Below, one piece after another: positions 8,712 through 17,516 of a stretch of 64,000 nucleotides of DNA. The stretch is from Dyadobacter jejuensis (GTDB lineage Bacteria > Bacteroidota > Bacteroidia > Cytophagales > Spirosomataceae). Position numbers and translations under genes: made by a program. The stretch covers positions 186,001-250,000 of the forward strand of contig NZ_QGDT01000004.1 of NCBI RefSeq assembly GCF_003149085.1, in the 5' to 3' direction. Under the pieces are notes generated by a model. The model was not told the origin of the DNA, made no database searches, and worked only from the letters and a program-made list of their open reading frames with translations. The stretch's first letter is position 1; every line of letters starts with the position of its first letter.

Positions 8712-9626
8712 CTAGGTTGCCGATGGCTGAGAATATACCTGATCGGGTCGTAAATGCACGGGCCGGGCATGCTTCCAACGCCGATGGCTCCATAGCCAAT
8801 TATGGGGCTGGTTACAGATATCTTGCTCCAATAACCTGATTTGTTTTTCCAATATACCGTTTACTGGTTCGTCTTTTGGGTTTTCTGTTATTACCGTAAT
8901 TTCTACCTCGTAATGGCCTCGTTGGTGGGGGGCCTTCCTGAAGTCGGCGTACAGGACGGTAAGGTCATACCGGCGAGCCATGGCCTCTACCCCCCTAAAA
9001 ATACCCGTGTCCTGATGAAGGAATTGGGTCCAAAAGGCCGTTTTCGGGTTAGGGGATTGGTCGTTGGCCAATACCACACAATAGGGAGTAGTTCTGGGCT
9101 TTTGTAATTCTTTAAAGATTTCGTCCATCGGTACCAGCTTGGCCCCGAACCTGGTGCGCAGGTCTAGGAACCACTCGTCAGAGTCTTTGTTTTGAAGGGG
9201 GCGGTATACCACTATACAATCATGGCTGAAGCGTAGAGAGGAAAATAGGTTCGCCAGCTCCCAGTTCCCTCTATGCCCCATCAAATAGATAAGATTGGTA
9301 TTGCTTCTGAAGTAGCCGTCCATGATCGATATATCTCCTTGGAGCCTATCGTTAATTTCTGAGGATGTGATTTTCTTTAATTTAATGGTCTCTACCAGTA
9401 AATCGCTAAAGTGCAGGTAAAAATCTTCTGCAATTTTATGAAGGGCCGCATCCGATTTTTCAGGAAAACTGCGTTTTAAATTCTGAGCAATTACCTTCTT
9501 TCTATAGCCTACTACATCAAATATGATCCATTTAAGTGCATCGGAAAGCCAATAAGAATATTTCCAGGAAAGGTTAGAAAATAGATTGAGTATTTTTAGA
9601 AGGGTGTAGGTACCGATTTTATTCAT
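8712..9626 (-). CDS. LpxL/HtrB-type lipid A acyltransferase, copy 2
   Basis: This 304-residue paralogue of the next gene has the catalytic HRGNWE at the same residue numbers (118-123) and shares NDQSPNPK, FLHQDTGIFRGVEA and a C-terminal NWLWSHRRWKHARP block with it. The two probably arose by tandem duplication and may add different acyl chains. It is the first gene of the minus-strand run; the region up to 9731 is a divergent promoter region with the plus-strand gene at 9732. Confidence 0.92.
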   Translation of the reverse strand: MNKIGTYTLLKILNLFSNLSWKYSYWLSDALKWIIFDVVGYRKKVIAQNLKRSFPEKSDAALHKIAEDFYLHFSDLLVETIKLKKITSSEINDRLQGDISIMDGYFRSNTNLIYLMGHRGNWELANLFSSLRFSHDCIVVYRPLQNKDSDEWFLDLRTRFGAKLVPMDEIFKELQKPRTTPYCVVLANDQSPNPKTAFWTQFLHQDTGIFRGVEAMARRYDLTVLYADFRKAPHQRGHYEVEITVITENPKDEPVNGILEKQIRLLEQDICNQPHNWLWSHRRWKHARPVHLRPDQVYSQPSAT

Positions 9627-9731
9627 GCCGTAATTTTTTAGTAATAATACAGATATCTATTCGATAAATGCGCTATTAGTAATTTTTTATAAGATTTTGT
9701 AACTTCATATTTCAAACAATAGGAATGGCTT

Positions 9732-10028
9732 ATGTTTGCACATATTTTTGACATCAAGAACGATAAAAGGCTGAGCCTGTACCTATACCGATTGGGTTTT
9801 GGTATGTGGCTCTTATATTTGGCCTTGGGAGCACCTTTCGCTCATACTTATGCTCATTACCGCACCGATTGTGGGGTTTTTTCTTTCGTGCTTATGGTTG
9901 TTTCATTTTCTATTTCGATGGTGTACGATTATTTTCACCATTATGAGGCCTATAAACTGAAAAGGAAATGGTTGCTTATAAGCTACTGTTTACTCGCAGG
10001 ACTTCTATATTTTCTTGAGTTTTATTGA
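9732..10028 (+). CDS. small membrane protein, unknown
   Basis: The 98-residue product has three hydrophobic segments (about residues 18-40, 48-63 and 78-95) and a His-rich short loop (YDYFHHYEAY). No family is recognised. It opens 105 bp from the divergent lpxL-like gene and ends 45 bp before the Crp/Fnr regulator, so the two may be co-transcribed. Coding status is supported by coherent membrane topology but not by homology. Confidence 0.6.
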   Translation: MFAHIFDIKNDKRLSLYLYRLGFGMWLLYLALGAPFAHTYAHYRTDCGVFSFVLMVVSFSISMVYDYFHHYEAYKLKRKWLLISYCLLAGLLYFLEFY

Positions 10029-10073
10029 TAGTTTCCCTCTTTTGTCATACTTCTTCTCCTTGGCATTTCCTTC

Positions 10074-10664
10074 ATGAATCCTCACGAAATTATAAAATCC
10101 TATATACAACGTTATATTGAAATAACAGAGGAAGAAGCCGATTATTTTGCCAGTTGTTTTGAGACCGCTCGGTTTAAGAAACGGCAATATATCGTACAAC
10201 CTGGCTTTACTGCCAAATACCGCAACTATGTACTGGAAGGGGCTTTTCGTTCCTTTGTCGTAGGTGATCAGGGCCAAGAATCCACCATTGAATTTGCCAT
10301 TGACGACTGGTGGATTACTGATTATAATAGCTATATTTTTCAACAACCAGCCAGTATGTTTGTGATGGCTCTAGAAGATAGCCTGGTACTTCGGATCGAT
10401 TTTCATAAGGAACAAGAGCTCAAAAATGCCAACCATCACTTTGAGTCTTTCTTTAGAATCATTGCCGAACGTGCCCTTGCTGCCCATCAGCGACGGCTTA
10501 TTTCGAACCTGACGCTCACGGCAGAGGAAAGGTTTACACATTTTGAAACCAATTTTCCAAAATTTATGGGGCGTGTCCCCCAATATGCTTTAGCCTCTTT
10601 TCTGGGGATGACCACCGAATTCCTATCCCGTATCCGTAAGAGACGCCTTCACAACAAAAGTTGA
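10074..10664 (+). CDS. Crp/Fnr-family transcriptional regulator
   Basis: The 196-residue protein has an N-terminal cyclic-nucleotide-binding-like beta roll (about residues 25-120, with KRQYIVQPGFTAKYRNYVLEGAFRSF) and a C-terminal winged helix (VPQYALASFLGMTTEFLSRI, about 165-184). No cysteine cluster for an Fe-S site is visible, so it is not a classical FNR. Such short regulators are common in Bacteroidota beside pirin and oxidoreductase genes, which is the arrangement here. The ligand is unknown. Confidence 0.88.
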   Translation: MNPHEIIKSYIQRYIEITEEEADYFASCFETARFKKRQYIVQPGFTAKYRNYVLEGAFRSFVVGDQGQESTIEFAIDDWWITDYNSYIFQQPASMFVMALEDSLVLRIDFHKEQELKNANHHFESFFRIIAERALAAHQRRLISNLTLTAEERFTHFETNFPKFMGRVPQYALASFLGMTTEFLSRIRKRRLHNKS

Positions 10665-10704
10665 ACTAGATCAAGGGAATTTCCTAAACTAGTTCATTTT
10701 TTTT
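10662..10704 (+). terminator. intrinsic terminator of the Crp/Fnr gene
   Basis: TGAACTAG and CTAGTTCA form an 8-bp outer stem, closed by extra pairing inside, and are followed directly by eight T. The stop codon TGA of the regulator is the first base triplet of the stem. Confidence 0.75.
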
Positions 10705-10786
10705 GCTTCCCAACTGATGCAATTTTGCAATGTTCTCTCCAGATAGGAGCGGGACCATTTGAAACCCAAATAACAGCAAAAGCATC

Positions 10787-11506
10787 ATGGAAAATTCGGT
10801 CTTACATCGAGCCAACACCCGCGGCCATGCCCATCATGGATGGTTGAATAGTTATCATTCTTTTAGTTTTTCGAGCTATTACAATCCGGAGCGTATGAAT
10901 TTTGGCGTACTCCGCGTGCTCAACGACGACACCGTCGATGCCGGGATGGGCTTTGGTGCACATCCTCACCGAAACATGGAAATTGTTAGCATCCCTTTGG
11001 AGGGTGCTTTGGAACATCAGGATAATATAGGGAATGTAACTACTATAAGGCATGGCGATATCCAAGTGATGAGTGCTGGTACGGGCGTTCAACACAGTGA
11101 GTATAATCATCGCAAAGATAGTCTAGTGAAGTTTTTGCAGATATGGATCATTCCTAATCAGCAAAACGTGACACCGCGATATGACCAACAAACATTGAAA
11201 ATCGCCGATAGACACAACCGTTTTCAACAAATTTTATCGCCAAGCGAATCCGACGAAGGGGTGTGGATCTATCAGGATGCATGGTTCCACCTAGGTCGTT
11301 TCGATAAGGACTTTAAGACGCTATATACCCTCAAAAAAGAAGGAAATGGGGTATATGTCTTCGTTCTTAATGGTAACATCGCGATCAATCAACAGGAATT
11401 GTCCGATCGTGATGGCTATGGATTATGGGATATTTCTTCTTTTGACTTTACTGCGCACTCACAAGATGCCGAAGTCCTATTGATGGAAGTTCCCATGAGC
11501 CTATAA
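10787..11506 (+). CDS. pirin family protein (YhhW-like bicupin)
   Basis: Pirins are metal-binding bicupins; bacterial YhhW has quercetin dioxygenase activity in vitro. The 239-residue length matches. Metal ligands are visible as His59 and His61 (AHPHRNMEIVS), His103 and Glu105 (GVQHSEYNH). The opening HRANTRGHAHHGWLNSYHSF is typical. It follows the Crp/Fnr regulator, after a terminator, and precedes an alpha/beta hydrolase by 51 bp. Its physiological substrate is unknown; an electrophile or redox stress role is inferred. Confidence 0.93.
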   Translation: MENSVLHRANTRGHAHHGWLNSYHSFSFSSYYNPERMNFGVLRVLNDDTVDAGMGFGAHPHRNMEIVSIPLEGALEHQDNIGNVTTIRHGDIQVMSAGTGVQHSEYNHRKDSLVKFLQIWIIPNQQNVTPRYDQQTLKIADRHNRFQQILSPSESDEGVWIYQDAWFHLGRFDKDFKTLYTLKKEGNGVYVFVLNGNIAINQQELSDRDGYGLWDISSFDFTAHSQDAEVLLMEVPMSL

Positions 11507-11557
11507 CCGTATCCTATTTTTTTCATCTCCCTTTGTTATATAACCAATCTCAATATT

Positions 11558-12532
11558 ATGAAAACGACCATTGTTAATTTTAGAAATGACGAACGGATTG
11601 AATCCGAAACAAAAAAATTCTTGGAGGCCCTCAATGCTGGAGGTACGGCCTTAGAAACCTTGTCAAAAGAGGAGGCCAGACAAGTGCTAATAGGGGCCCA
11701 GGCCTCTATTCCGGTCGATTTGTCGGGTGTGGATACGAGTGAGCGGGTGATAGAAAGCCAGGGCTACCAGGTGAAACTCCATATCGTGCGACCCGCCGGG
11801 CAGAGCGAAGCACTTCCTGCCTTTATGTTTATACATGGTGGAGGGTGGATTTTGGGAGACTTTCCTACCCACCAGCGTATGGTACGCGATTTGGTCGTAC
11901 AGTCGGGCTATGTAGCCATATTTGTAGACTATACCCCTTCTCCAGAGGCACTTTTTCCTCAGGCTATTAACGAGATATATGCCGCTACCTCCTGGGTGGC
12001 CGAGCATGGGGACGACATCAATGTGGACGGCTCCAGACTGGCCATAGTTGGAAATAGCGTGGGAGGTAATATGGGCACGGTCACCACCCTGATGGCCAAG
12101 GAAAAAGGCGGGCCCAAGATTAGCCTTCAAGTGTTGTTCTGGCCAATCGTCGACTCCAATTTTGAAACGGCCTCGTATCAGCAATTTGGTGAAGACCGAT
12201 TTCTTACGACATCTCTAATGAAATGGATGTACGACCAATATACTACGGATGCTGCCGAAAGGGCGTCGATATATGCGGCTCCATTACGTGCCAGCACCGA
12301 GCAACTACAGGGACTGCCTCCAGCCTTGATTATTACTGCCGAAAACGATGTTTTGAGAGACGAAGCTGAAGCTTATGGGCGCAAATTAAATGAAGCGGGT
12401 GTGCTTGTAACCACCGTTCGTTTTAATGGTATGATTCATGACTTTGGATTGCTGAATGCCTTGTCGCATATACCTGCAGTGGAGTCGAGCTTTGCGCTTG
12501 CCGCGGCGGAGCTTCGTAAGCACCTGGGCTAA
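11558..12532 (+). CDS. alpha/beta hydrolase of the hormone-sensitive-lipase family
   Basis: The 324-residue esterase has the oxyanion-hole motif HGGGW at residues 93-97, the nucleophile elbow GNSVGGN with Ser167 (usually GDSAGG), and later Asp in ENDVLRDE and His in MIHDFGLL completing the triad. No signal peptide is seen, so it acts in the cytoplasm. It sits directly after pirin on the same strand. Substrate cannot be inferred beyond short-chain esters. Confidence 0.92.
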   Translation: MKTTIVNFRNDERIESETKKFLEALNAGGTALETLSKEEARQVLIGAQASIPVDLSGVDTSERVIESQGYQVKLHIVRPAGQSEALPAFMFIHGGGWILGDFPTHQRMVRDLVVQSGYVAIFVDYTPSPEALFPQAINEIYAATSWVAEHGDDINVDGSRLAIVGNSVGGNMGTVTTLMAKEKGGPKISLQVLFWPIVDSNFETASYQQFGEDRFLTTSLMKWMYDQYTTDAAERASIYAAPLRASTEQLQGLPPALIITAENDVLRDEAEAYGRKLNEAGVLVTTVRFNGMIHDFGLLNALSHIPAVESSFALAAAELRKHLG

Positions 12533-12554
12533 TGATAGCATTTTATTGATCCAT

Positions 12555-12598
12555 ACGGAGATGAACTCCACATTTTGAGGTCCATCTCCGTGTTTTTA
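12555..12598 (+). terminator. intrinsic terminator after the hydrolase gene
   Basis: ACGGAGATG (12555-12563) pairs with CATCTCCGT (12583-12591), with weaker pairing inside the loop, and is followed by GTTTTTA. It lies between convergent genes and could serve both, though the T-run favours the plus strand. Confidence 0.8.
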
Positions 12599-12599
12599 T

Positions 12600-13018
12600 T
12601 TAATGGCCTTCGACTACTCTTGTTGGCAGAAACTGGGACTGATAAAGTTCGGTAATCCCATTTTTCCAGGCTTGAATGGTTTCTGGCGTCGCTCTGTCGG
12701 CCTGGTCGAAGAAAAAATGTTGAATCATTTCCAGTCCACAATAGCTATAGACCCCGGTGTCGGAAGTGAGGCTTAAGGCTTTATCCATGCCGAGGGCTCC
12801 GTATTCCTTTTTCGATTTTCCATGGGTATTCACCACTATTGTTTTCTTGCCCTTGAGTAGCCCCATCTGAACCCCTCCTTGATAGCTGTAAGCAAACCCA
12901 TAGCTAAATACCCGATCAATATACCCTTTCATGATTGCGGGCATGCCGGTCCACCAGATAGGGTATATAAAGGTGAGGCAGTCGGCCCATGCGATAAATG
13001 ATTGCAATTTACAAAAAT
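12600..13018 (-). pseudogene. 5'-truncated NAD(P)H-dependent quinone reductase (flavodoxin fold)
   Basis: The reading frame encodes the C-terminal two-thirds of a KefF/MdaB/NQO-type reductase: FIAWADCLTFIYPIWWTGMP, KGYIDRVFSYGFAY and the downstream KKTIVVNTHGKS. The first about 60 residues, including the beta-alpha-beta unit that binds the FMN phosphate, are missing. The only nearby ATG (13037) lies in the loop of a terminator hairpin that belongs to the gene upstream, and just 78 bp separate it from that gene's stop. A 5' deletion is therefore likely and the fragment is probably non-functional. A short functional product cannot be fully excluded. Confidence 0.75.
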
Positions 13019-13020
13019 AG

Positions 13021-13059
13021 CAAAAGCTAGTCCCCATATCAGTTGAAGACTAGCTTTTG
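13021..13059 (-). terminator. intrinsic terminator of the PA2169-like gene
   Basis: A perfect 12-bp inverted repeat (CAAAAGCTAGTC / GACTAGCTTTTG) with a 15-nt loop is followed on the minus strand by CTATTTTTG. It lies 56 bp after the stop at 13115. Confidence 0.82.
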
Positions 13060-13114
13060 TTATTCTAAGCCCCATTTTATAGGAGCGTTAACCCGTTAAA
13101 GGTTTTAGGCATCA

Positions 13115-13588
13115 TCAGTCGTTAATATCTTCTTGAAGATCACGGTAATTTTTGATCAGGTTATGGGCTTCCAGCAAGGATGCTTTTTGCCTTCCGATGA
13201 GGTGGCGTAGATCTACAGGTAGTGGGGTGTCGGACTTTAAGGCCTCTTCATAGGCTTCTTGTGCGGCGTCCTCGCCATATTCGCAGCTGTTGAGGACCGC
13301 CTCGCGATCGGTACCTGTAAATGTCGCCTTTACATCCATCCATACCCGATATATCTTACCCATATTGGTGGTTCCGGTTGCCACTTCGCCCCCCAGAGCC
13401 ACGACCTCCCTGCTGAGTTCCTGCTTGTAATCACGGCTATCAGCAGCCATTTTCTCGAACACTGTTTTGAGATCTACATCGATGTTATCGAGCTCATCGA
13501 TGGCCTTTAGGTATCCTTCTGTTCTGTCATTATTAATTCTGATTAAGTCATTTAATACTTCTATCAGATTTTCATTGGTCGTTTCCAT
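13115..13588 (-). CDS. PA2169-family four-helix-bundle protein (DUF2383)
   Basis: The 157-residue protein is nearly all helix. NLIEVLNDLIRINNDRTEGY at the start and AYEEALKSDTPLPVDLRHLI further on match the DUF2383/PA2169 ferritin-like family, whose function is unknown but which is often linked to stress responses. It has its own terminator and no close same-strand neighbour apart from the decayed reductase. The DUF4142 gene across the 290-bp intergenic region encodes another ferritin-like helical protein, suggesting a stress pair. Confidence 0.88.
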   Translation of the reverse strand: METTNENLIEVLNDLIRINNDRTEGYLKAIDELDNIDVDLKTVFEKMAADSRDYKQELSREVVALGGEVATGTTNMGKIYRVWMDVKATFTGTDREAVLNSCEYGEDAAQEAYEEALKSDTPLPVDLRHLIGRQKASLLEAHNLIKNYRDLQEDIND

Positions 13589-13878
13589 AGCGTTTGTGTT
13601 AAGTTTATGAGGTATTTTGTTACTTCCTCAGTTCTTAAAAGTTTTATGCCTTGGTATGATTCGTGTATAATTTCGCTCCAGTTGTGGTTAAATTTCTCAG
13701 TTATTCGCTCGTATAGGTACAGGCTGGGGACGTATATGTTTCCATTCCTGGACAGGCCTTTGGAAACGTGTTTATAAGGTTGTTTGATTATATATTGCTG
13801 ATTAGTAGCTAGTTGTATGGTAGTATCTGGGGTTGGTATATATTTTTTATCATTTGGGGTATGTTTAACCTAATTGAT

Positions 13879-14451
13879 ATGAACACCATGAAAAAGATAG
13901 GAATCAATGTAGCAATTCTAGCTTGTTTTTTGGCTGTAGCAGCCTGTAACGGAACCCAAAACAAAGACAGTGCTGAAATGGCAGAGGAGCGAAATGAAGA
14001 AATTCACGATGACACCGCCTTGGAAGACGATAGTGAATTTGTGGTTGAGGCCGCCGATGGTGGCATGCTGGAGGTAAAACTTGGTGAACTGGCCCAAGAG
14101 CGGGGCTTATCACCACATGTTAAAAGCTTTGGAGAAAAAATGGCTCAAGAACACGGCAAGGCCAATGAGGAACTTAAGGCCTTGGCTAAAGAGAAGAACT
14201 TGCAGCTGCCCTCCCAGCTAAGTGATGATAAGCAAAAGCATTTCGATGACTTATCTATGAAAAATGGGAAGGAATTTGATGAAGCGTACGCGGCATTGAT
14301 GGTCGACGATCATGAAGAAGATGTAAAGGCCTTTAAAGAAGCCGCCGAAGAGAGCCACGATCCTGAAGTGAAGGCTTGGGCAGCGGGCAAAGTTCCGACC
14401 CTAGAATCCCACCTGACTATGGCTAAAAAATTGAAAGAACAAGTGAAGTAA
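13879..14451 (+). CDS. DUF4142 lipoprotein
   Basis: From ATG 13879 (or 13888) the product has a lipoprotein signal peptide ending LAVAAC, followed by an acidic linker and a DUF4142 helical domain (about residues 55-185), with MAQEHGKANEELKALAKEKN as the typical core. Upstream in-frame ATGs at 13813 and 13861 would put a hydrophobic stretch before the signal peptide and are unlikely. DUF4142 proteins are periplasmic ferritin-like proteins of unknown function, often induced by stress. The protein is probably anchored to a membrane facing the periplasm. Confidence 0.87.
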   Translation: MNTMKKIGINVAILACFLAVAACNGTQNKDSAEMAEERNEEIHDDTALEDDSEFVVEAADGGMLEVKLGELAQERGLSPHVKSFGEKMAQEHGKANEELKALAKEKNLQLPSQLSDDKQKHFDDLSMKNGKEFDEAYAALMVDDHEEDVKAFKEAAEESHDPEVKAWAAGKVPTLESHLTMAKKLKEQVK

Positions 14452-14501
14452 AACACTTCGGTAAAGGACCGATTTAATTAGAAAAATTAATAATAACTCT
14501 G

Positions 14502-14509
14502 TATATTTC
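14502..14509 (+). promoter_or_regulatory. possible -7 element before the DUF1080 gene
   Basis: TATATTTC matches seven of eight positions of the Bacteroidota -7 consensus TAnnTTTG and lies 31 bp before the start at 14540. No convincing -33 TTTG is seen at the right distance. Confidence 0.35.
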
Positions 14510-14539
14510 CGTTTTTATTAAATAACTAAACTAAACCCA

Positions 14540-15493
14540 ATGAAGGCGGAAATTTTCCAATTGAGCAATAAGGGCCTGAGGTCCTTATTGCTGTTTATTT
14601 TTACTATTATGGCCTTTAATAGCGCCGTACAGGCAGCCGCACCAATCGAAGGACGGTGGGATATTACTGTGGATGTTGATGGCAAGCCCGCACCATCGTG
14701 GCTCGAGGTACGTCACTCCGGAGTCAAAACACTGGTAGGTCAGTTTGTAAGCGTTTCGGGAAGTGCTCGGCCCATCTCCGAAGTTCATTTTAAAGAAGGG
14801 AAATTTAGCTTCGCTATACCGCCCCAGTGGGAGCGTGGTACCGAATATTTGAAACTTGAAGGTACTTTAGATGGAGATAAAATTTCGGGTACCATTATTA
14901 CTCCCGAGGGAAACAAGCAGACTTTCGTAGGTGTTAGAGCCCCCATCCTTAGGCCTACCAAAATGCCTGCTTGGGGTAAGTCTATTAAACTTACTGGTGG
15001 TAACTCCATGAAAGGATGGCATGCCGAAGGGGAGAATCAATGGATTGCCGAAGATGGAATCCTACGCAGCCCAAAATCGGGTTCTAATTTGGTTACCGAC
15101 CAAAAGTTTGGCGATTTTAAATTGCATGTAGAGTTTCGGATTCCCAAAGGGAGTAACAGCGGAGTATATCTTAGGGGCCGGTACGAAGTACAAGTTACCG
15201 ACAGCAAAGGAATGGAGCCTGCTCTAGATCAATTAGGGGCCATCTACGGATTCTTATTGCCGAGTGAAATGGCGGCTAGAGAGCCGGGAGAGTGGAACAC
15301 CTACGATATTACATTGGTGGGCCGGATGGTGACCGTTGTAGCGAATGGCAAGACGGTAATAACGAACCAGGAAATCCCAGGTATTACGGGTGGAGCGTTG
15401 GACAGCCATGAAGGCGAGCCAGGACCACTCTATATCCAAGGCGACCACGGCCCAGTGGAGTACCGGAACATTGTGATTACCCCTGCCAAGTAA
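14540..15493 (+). CDS. exported DUF1080 (3-keto-glucoside hydrolase-like) protein
   Basis: The 317-residue protein has a Sec signal peptide (hydrophobic core LLLFIFTIMAF, cleavage near VQA-AAP). Residues about 35-130 form a beta-rich lipocalin-like domain, and residues about 140-315 are a DUF1080 concanavalin-like domain (GGNSMKGWHAEG, DFKLHVEFRIPKGSNSGVY, EWNTYDITLVG). DUF1080 proteins in characterised cases cleave 3-keto-glucosides. It stands alone, 10 kb before another DUF1080 gene, and has its own terminator. Substrate unknown. Confidence 0.9.
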   Translation: MKAEIFQLSNKGLRSLLLFIFTIMAFNSAVQAAAPIEGRWDITVDVDGKPAPSWLEVRHSGVKTLVGQFVSVSGSARPISEVHFKEGKFSFAIPPQWERGTEYLKLEGTLDGDKISGTIITPEGNKQTFVGVRAPILRPTKMPAWGKSIKLTGGNSMKGWHAEGENQWIAEDGILRSPKSGSNLVTDQKFGDFKLHVEFRIPKGSNSGVYLRGRYEVQVTDSKGMEPALDQLGAIYGFLLPSEMAAREPGEWNTYDITLVGRMVTVVANGKTVITNQEIPGITGGALDSHEGEPGPLYIQGDHGPVEYRNIVITPAK

Positions 15494-15513
15494 ACTTAAA
15501 CGATATCGTATTG

Positions 15514-15550
15514 ATCCCTCCTCAACTAAAAACTGAGGAGGGATTTTTTT
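15514..15550 (+). terminator. intrinsic terminator of the DUF1080 gene
   Basis: ATCCCTCCTCA and TGAGGAGGGAT form a perfect 11-bp stem with a 9-nt loop, followed by six or seven T. Confidence 0.92.
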
Positions 15551-15781
15551 GCTTTATGCCCAGCAAATCTCGCAGAAAACCATTTTAGGTGTATTCACTT
15601 CTTAGGGGATAATTTGTGACTTGGGAAATAAATGAAAGGGTTAGTTGCAAATACGACCGCATGCGGCGAAATTCGTAACGAAAAGACTGGGTGGATTCGT
15701 CCGAACTTCTGTTTTTTTATTGAGAAACCAATGTAGCCTTCATCGACCCATGGTTTTGGTGGAGCTTTACTAAATAATAAT

Positions 15782-17500
15782 ATGACAAATTCTGAAATAG
15801 TAGAAGTACTGGAGCTCACAGCCAAATTGTTAGAGTTACATCAGGCAGACCCTTTTAAAATAAAGGGCTATTCTGTGGCTGCATTTTACCTTGACAAATT
15901 CAATGATGCAGCGCTAGAGGATATGACGGCGGCAGAGCTTACAAAACTTCAGGGGGTGGGAAAAAGCACAGCGGCCAAAATCGTAGAGATTGCTCAAACA
16001 GGGACCTTTGCCGAATTAGATACGCTCCTGGCCAAGACACCACCAGGGGTACTCGACATGTTTAAGATTAAAGGAATAGGCGCCAAAAAGATTGCTGTTT
16101 TGTGGAGGGAGCTAGGGATCGATAATTTGCACGAGCTGGAGCTCGCCTGTCTGAATGGGTCGGTGGCCAAGGTGAAGGGCTTTGGGGGAAGTACCCAGCA
16201 AAAAATCTTAGATTCCCTGGCGTTCGTGAGGAGCCAGGAAGGAAAATTGAGAATGGACAAAGGCAGGCAAGCCGCCGACCGATTGATGGAAATGCTAAAG
16301 GTGCATTTTGAGCGGGTAGAAGTGGCAGGAGATGTGCGCAGAAAAAATGAGGTGGTAGCTTCCATAGTTATACTGGTGGAGGCCGAGAGTCCTAAGGTGC
16401 TACAGGACGTACTGGACGAAATGGGGAGCTTGCAAAAAATGGAGAAGGAGTCCTCACCCTTCGTATGGAGGGGGAAGATGGAGTCGATATCGACCATGGT
16501 AGAGATCGTATATGTGGTCCCGGGGCGCATGGTCAACACCCTGTTCTTAGAAAGTGCCGGAGCCGAACATTTGGCTTATCCTACAGCCGAAGGGGGTACT
16601 CTTAGGAAAAAGGCATTGGGTGAAGCGGTCGCTTCGGATCAACAATTGTACGAATCTGCCGGCTTGCCCTATATAATACCTGAAATGCGCGATGGAGGGG
16701 AGGCATTTTTGTGGTCGGAGAAAAACCAGATAGAGCAGCTAGTCACCTGGGATGGACTGAAAGGAATCCTTCATAACCACAGTACCTATTCCGATGGGCA
16801 GCATACGCTCAAACAGATGGCTGACTATTGTCAAGAACTTGGTTTTGAATATTTGGGGATAGCCGACCATTCTCAAACGGCCACCTATGCCCAAGGGCTG
16901 AAGGAGGAAGATGTGGTACGGCAGCATGAAGAAATTGATCGCCTCAACCTAGGCTATGCCGAAGCCAAGGCTTTGCCTGCATTTAAGATACTGAAGGGGA
17001 TAGAGTCGGATATACTTGGCGACGGTTCATTGGACTATCCCGACCAAGTGTTGGCCAGCTTCGATTATGTGGTGGCCTCTGTACATAGCAACCTTACAAT
17101 GAGTGCCCAAAAGGCTACCGAACGTGTGCTGAAGGCGGTAGAAAATCCGTATACCACCGTGTTGGGCCATCCTACGGGGCGGTTGCTCCTAACCCGTCTA
17201 GGTTACCCGCTCGACCACCGGGTCATCATTGATGCCTGTGCCAAGCATGGTGTAGTGGTAGAGATCAATGCGTCTCCATGGCGCCTCGACTTAGACTGGC
17301 GCTGGATTCGGTACTGTATGGACCAAGGGGTATTGCTAAGTATCAATCCAGATGCTCACGCCATGGCTGGCTATTTCGATATGCATTATGGCGTGGAAGT
17401 GGCCAGGAAAGGGGGGCTTACCTTGGAGCGGACCTTTAATGCCTTTTCTTTAGGACAAATGGAAGCGTATCTTAAAGAAAAGGCCTCAAAAAGGGGGTGA
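15782..17500 (+). CDS. polX: PolX-type protein with intact PHP domain and degraded polymerase site
   Basis: Bacterial PolX combines a family X DNA polymerase with a PHP 3'-5' exonuclease for base excision repair. Helix-hairpin-helix units lie at about residues 53-65 (LQGVGKSTAAKI) and 93-105 (KIKGIGAKKI). The palm motif, normally GS-x-RR...GDIDI, reads GDVRRKNEVVASIVI at 183-197, so both metal-binding Asp are replaced (Ser194, Val196), and the third Asp region reads VEIVYV. The PHP domain from about residue 328 keeps HNHSTYSDG (His331, His333), IADHSQ, GIESDIL, ASVHSN, LGHPTGR and PDAHA. The protein is therefore probably an exonuclease or phosphoesterase without polymerase activity. Confidence 0.9.
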   Translation: MTNSEIVEVLELTAKLLELHQADPFKIKGYSVAAFYLDKFNDAALEDMTAAELTKLQGVGKSTAAKIVEIAQTGTFAELDTLLAKTPPGVLDMFKIKGIGAKKIAVLWRELGIDNLHELELACLNGSVAKVKGFGGSTQQKILDSLAFVRSQEGKLRMDKGRQAADRLMEMLKVHFERVEVAGDVRRKNEVVASIVILVEAESPKVLQDVLDEMGSLQKMEKESSPFVWRGKMESISTMVEIVYVVPGRMVNTLFLESAGAEHLAYPTAEGGTLRKKALGEAVASDQQLYESAGLPYIIPEMRDGGEAFLWSEKNQIEQLVTWDGLKGILHNHSTYSDGQHTLKQMADYCQELGFEYLGIADHSQTATYAQGLKEEDVVRQHEEIDRLNLGYAEAKALPAFKILKGIESDILGDGSLDYPDQVLASFDYVVASVHSNLTMSAQKATERVLKAVENPYTTVLGHPTGRLLLTRLGYPLDHRVIIDACAKHGVVVEINASPWRLDLDWRWIRYCMDQGVLLSINPDAHAMAGYFDMHYGVEVARKGGLTLERTFNAFSLGQMEAYLKEKASKRG

Positions 17501-17516
17501 TCGTGGGGCCAGTAGT

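Noticed and set aside
11687..12184. 165-codon open frame on the minus strand
   Set aside because: It lies wholly inside the alpha/beta hydrolase gene, antisense to well-conserved motifs, and resembles nothing.
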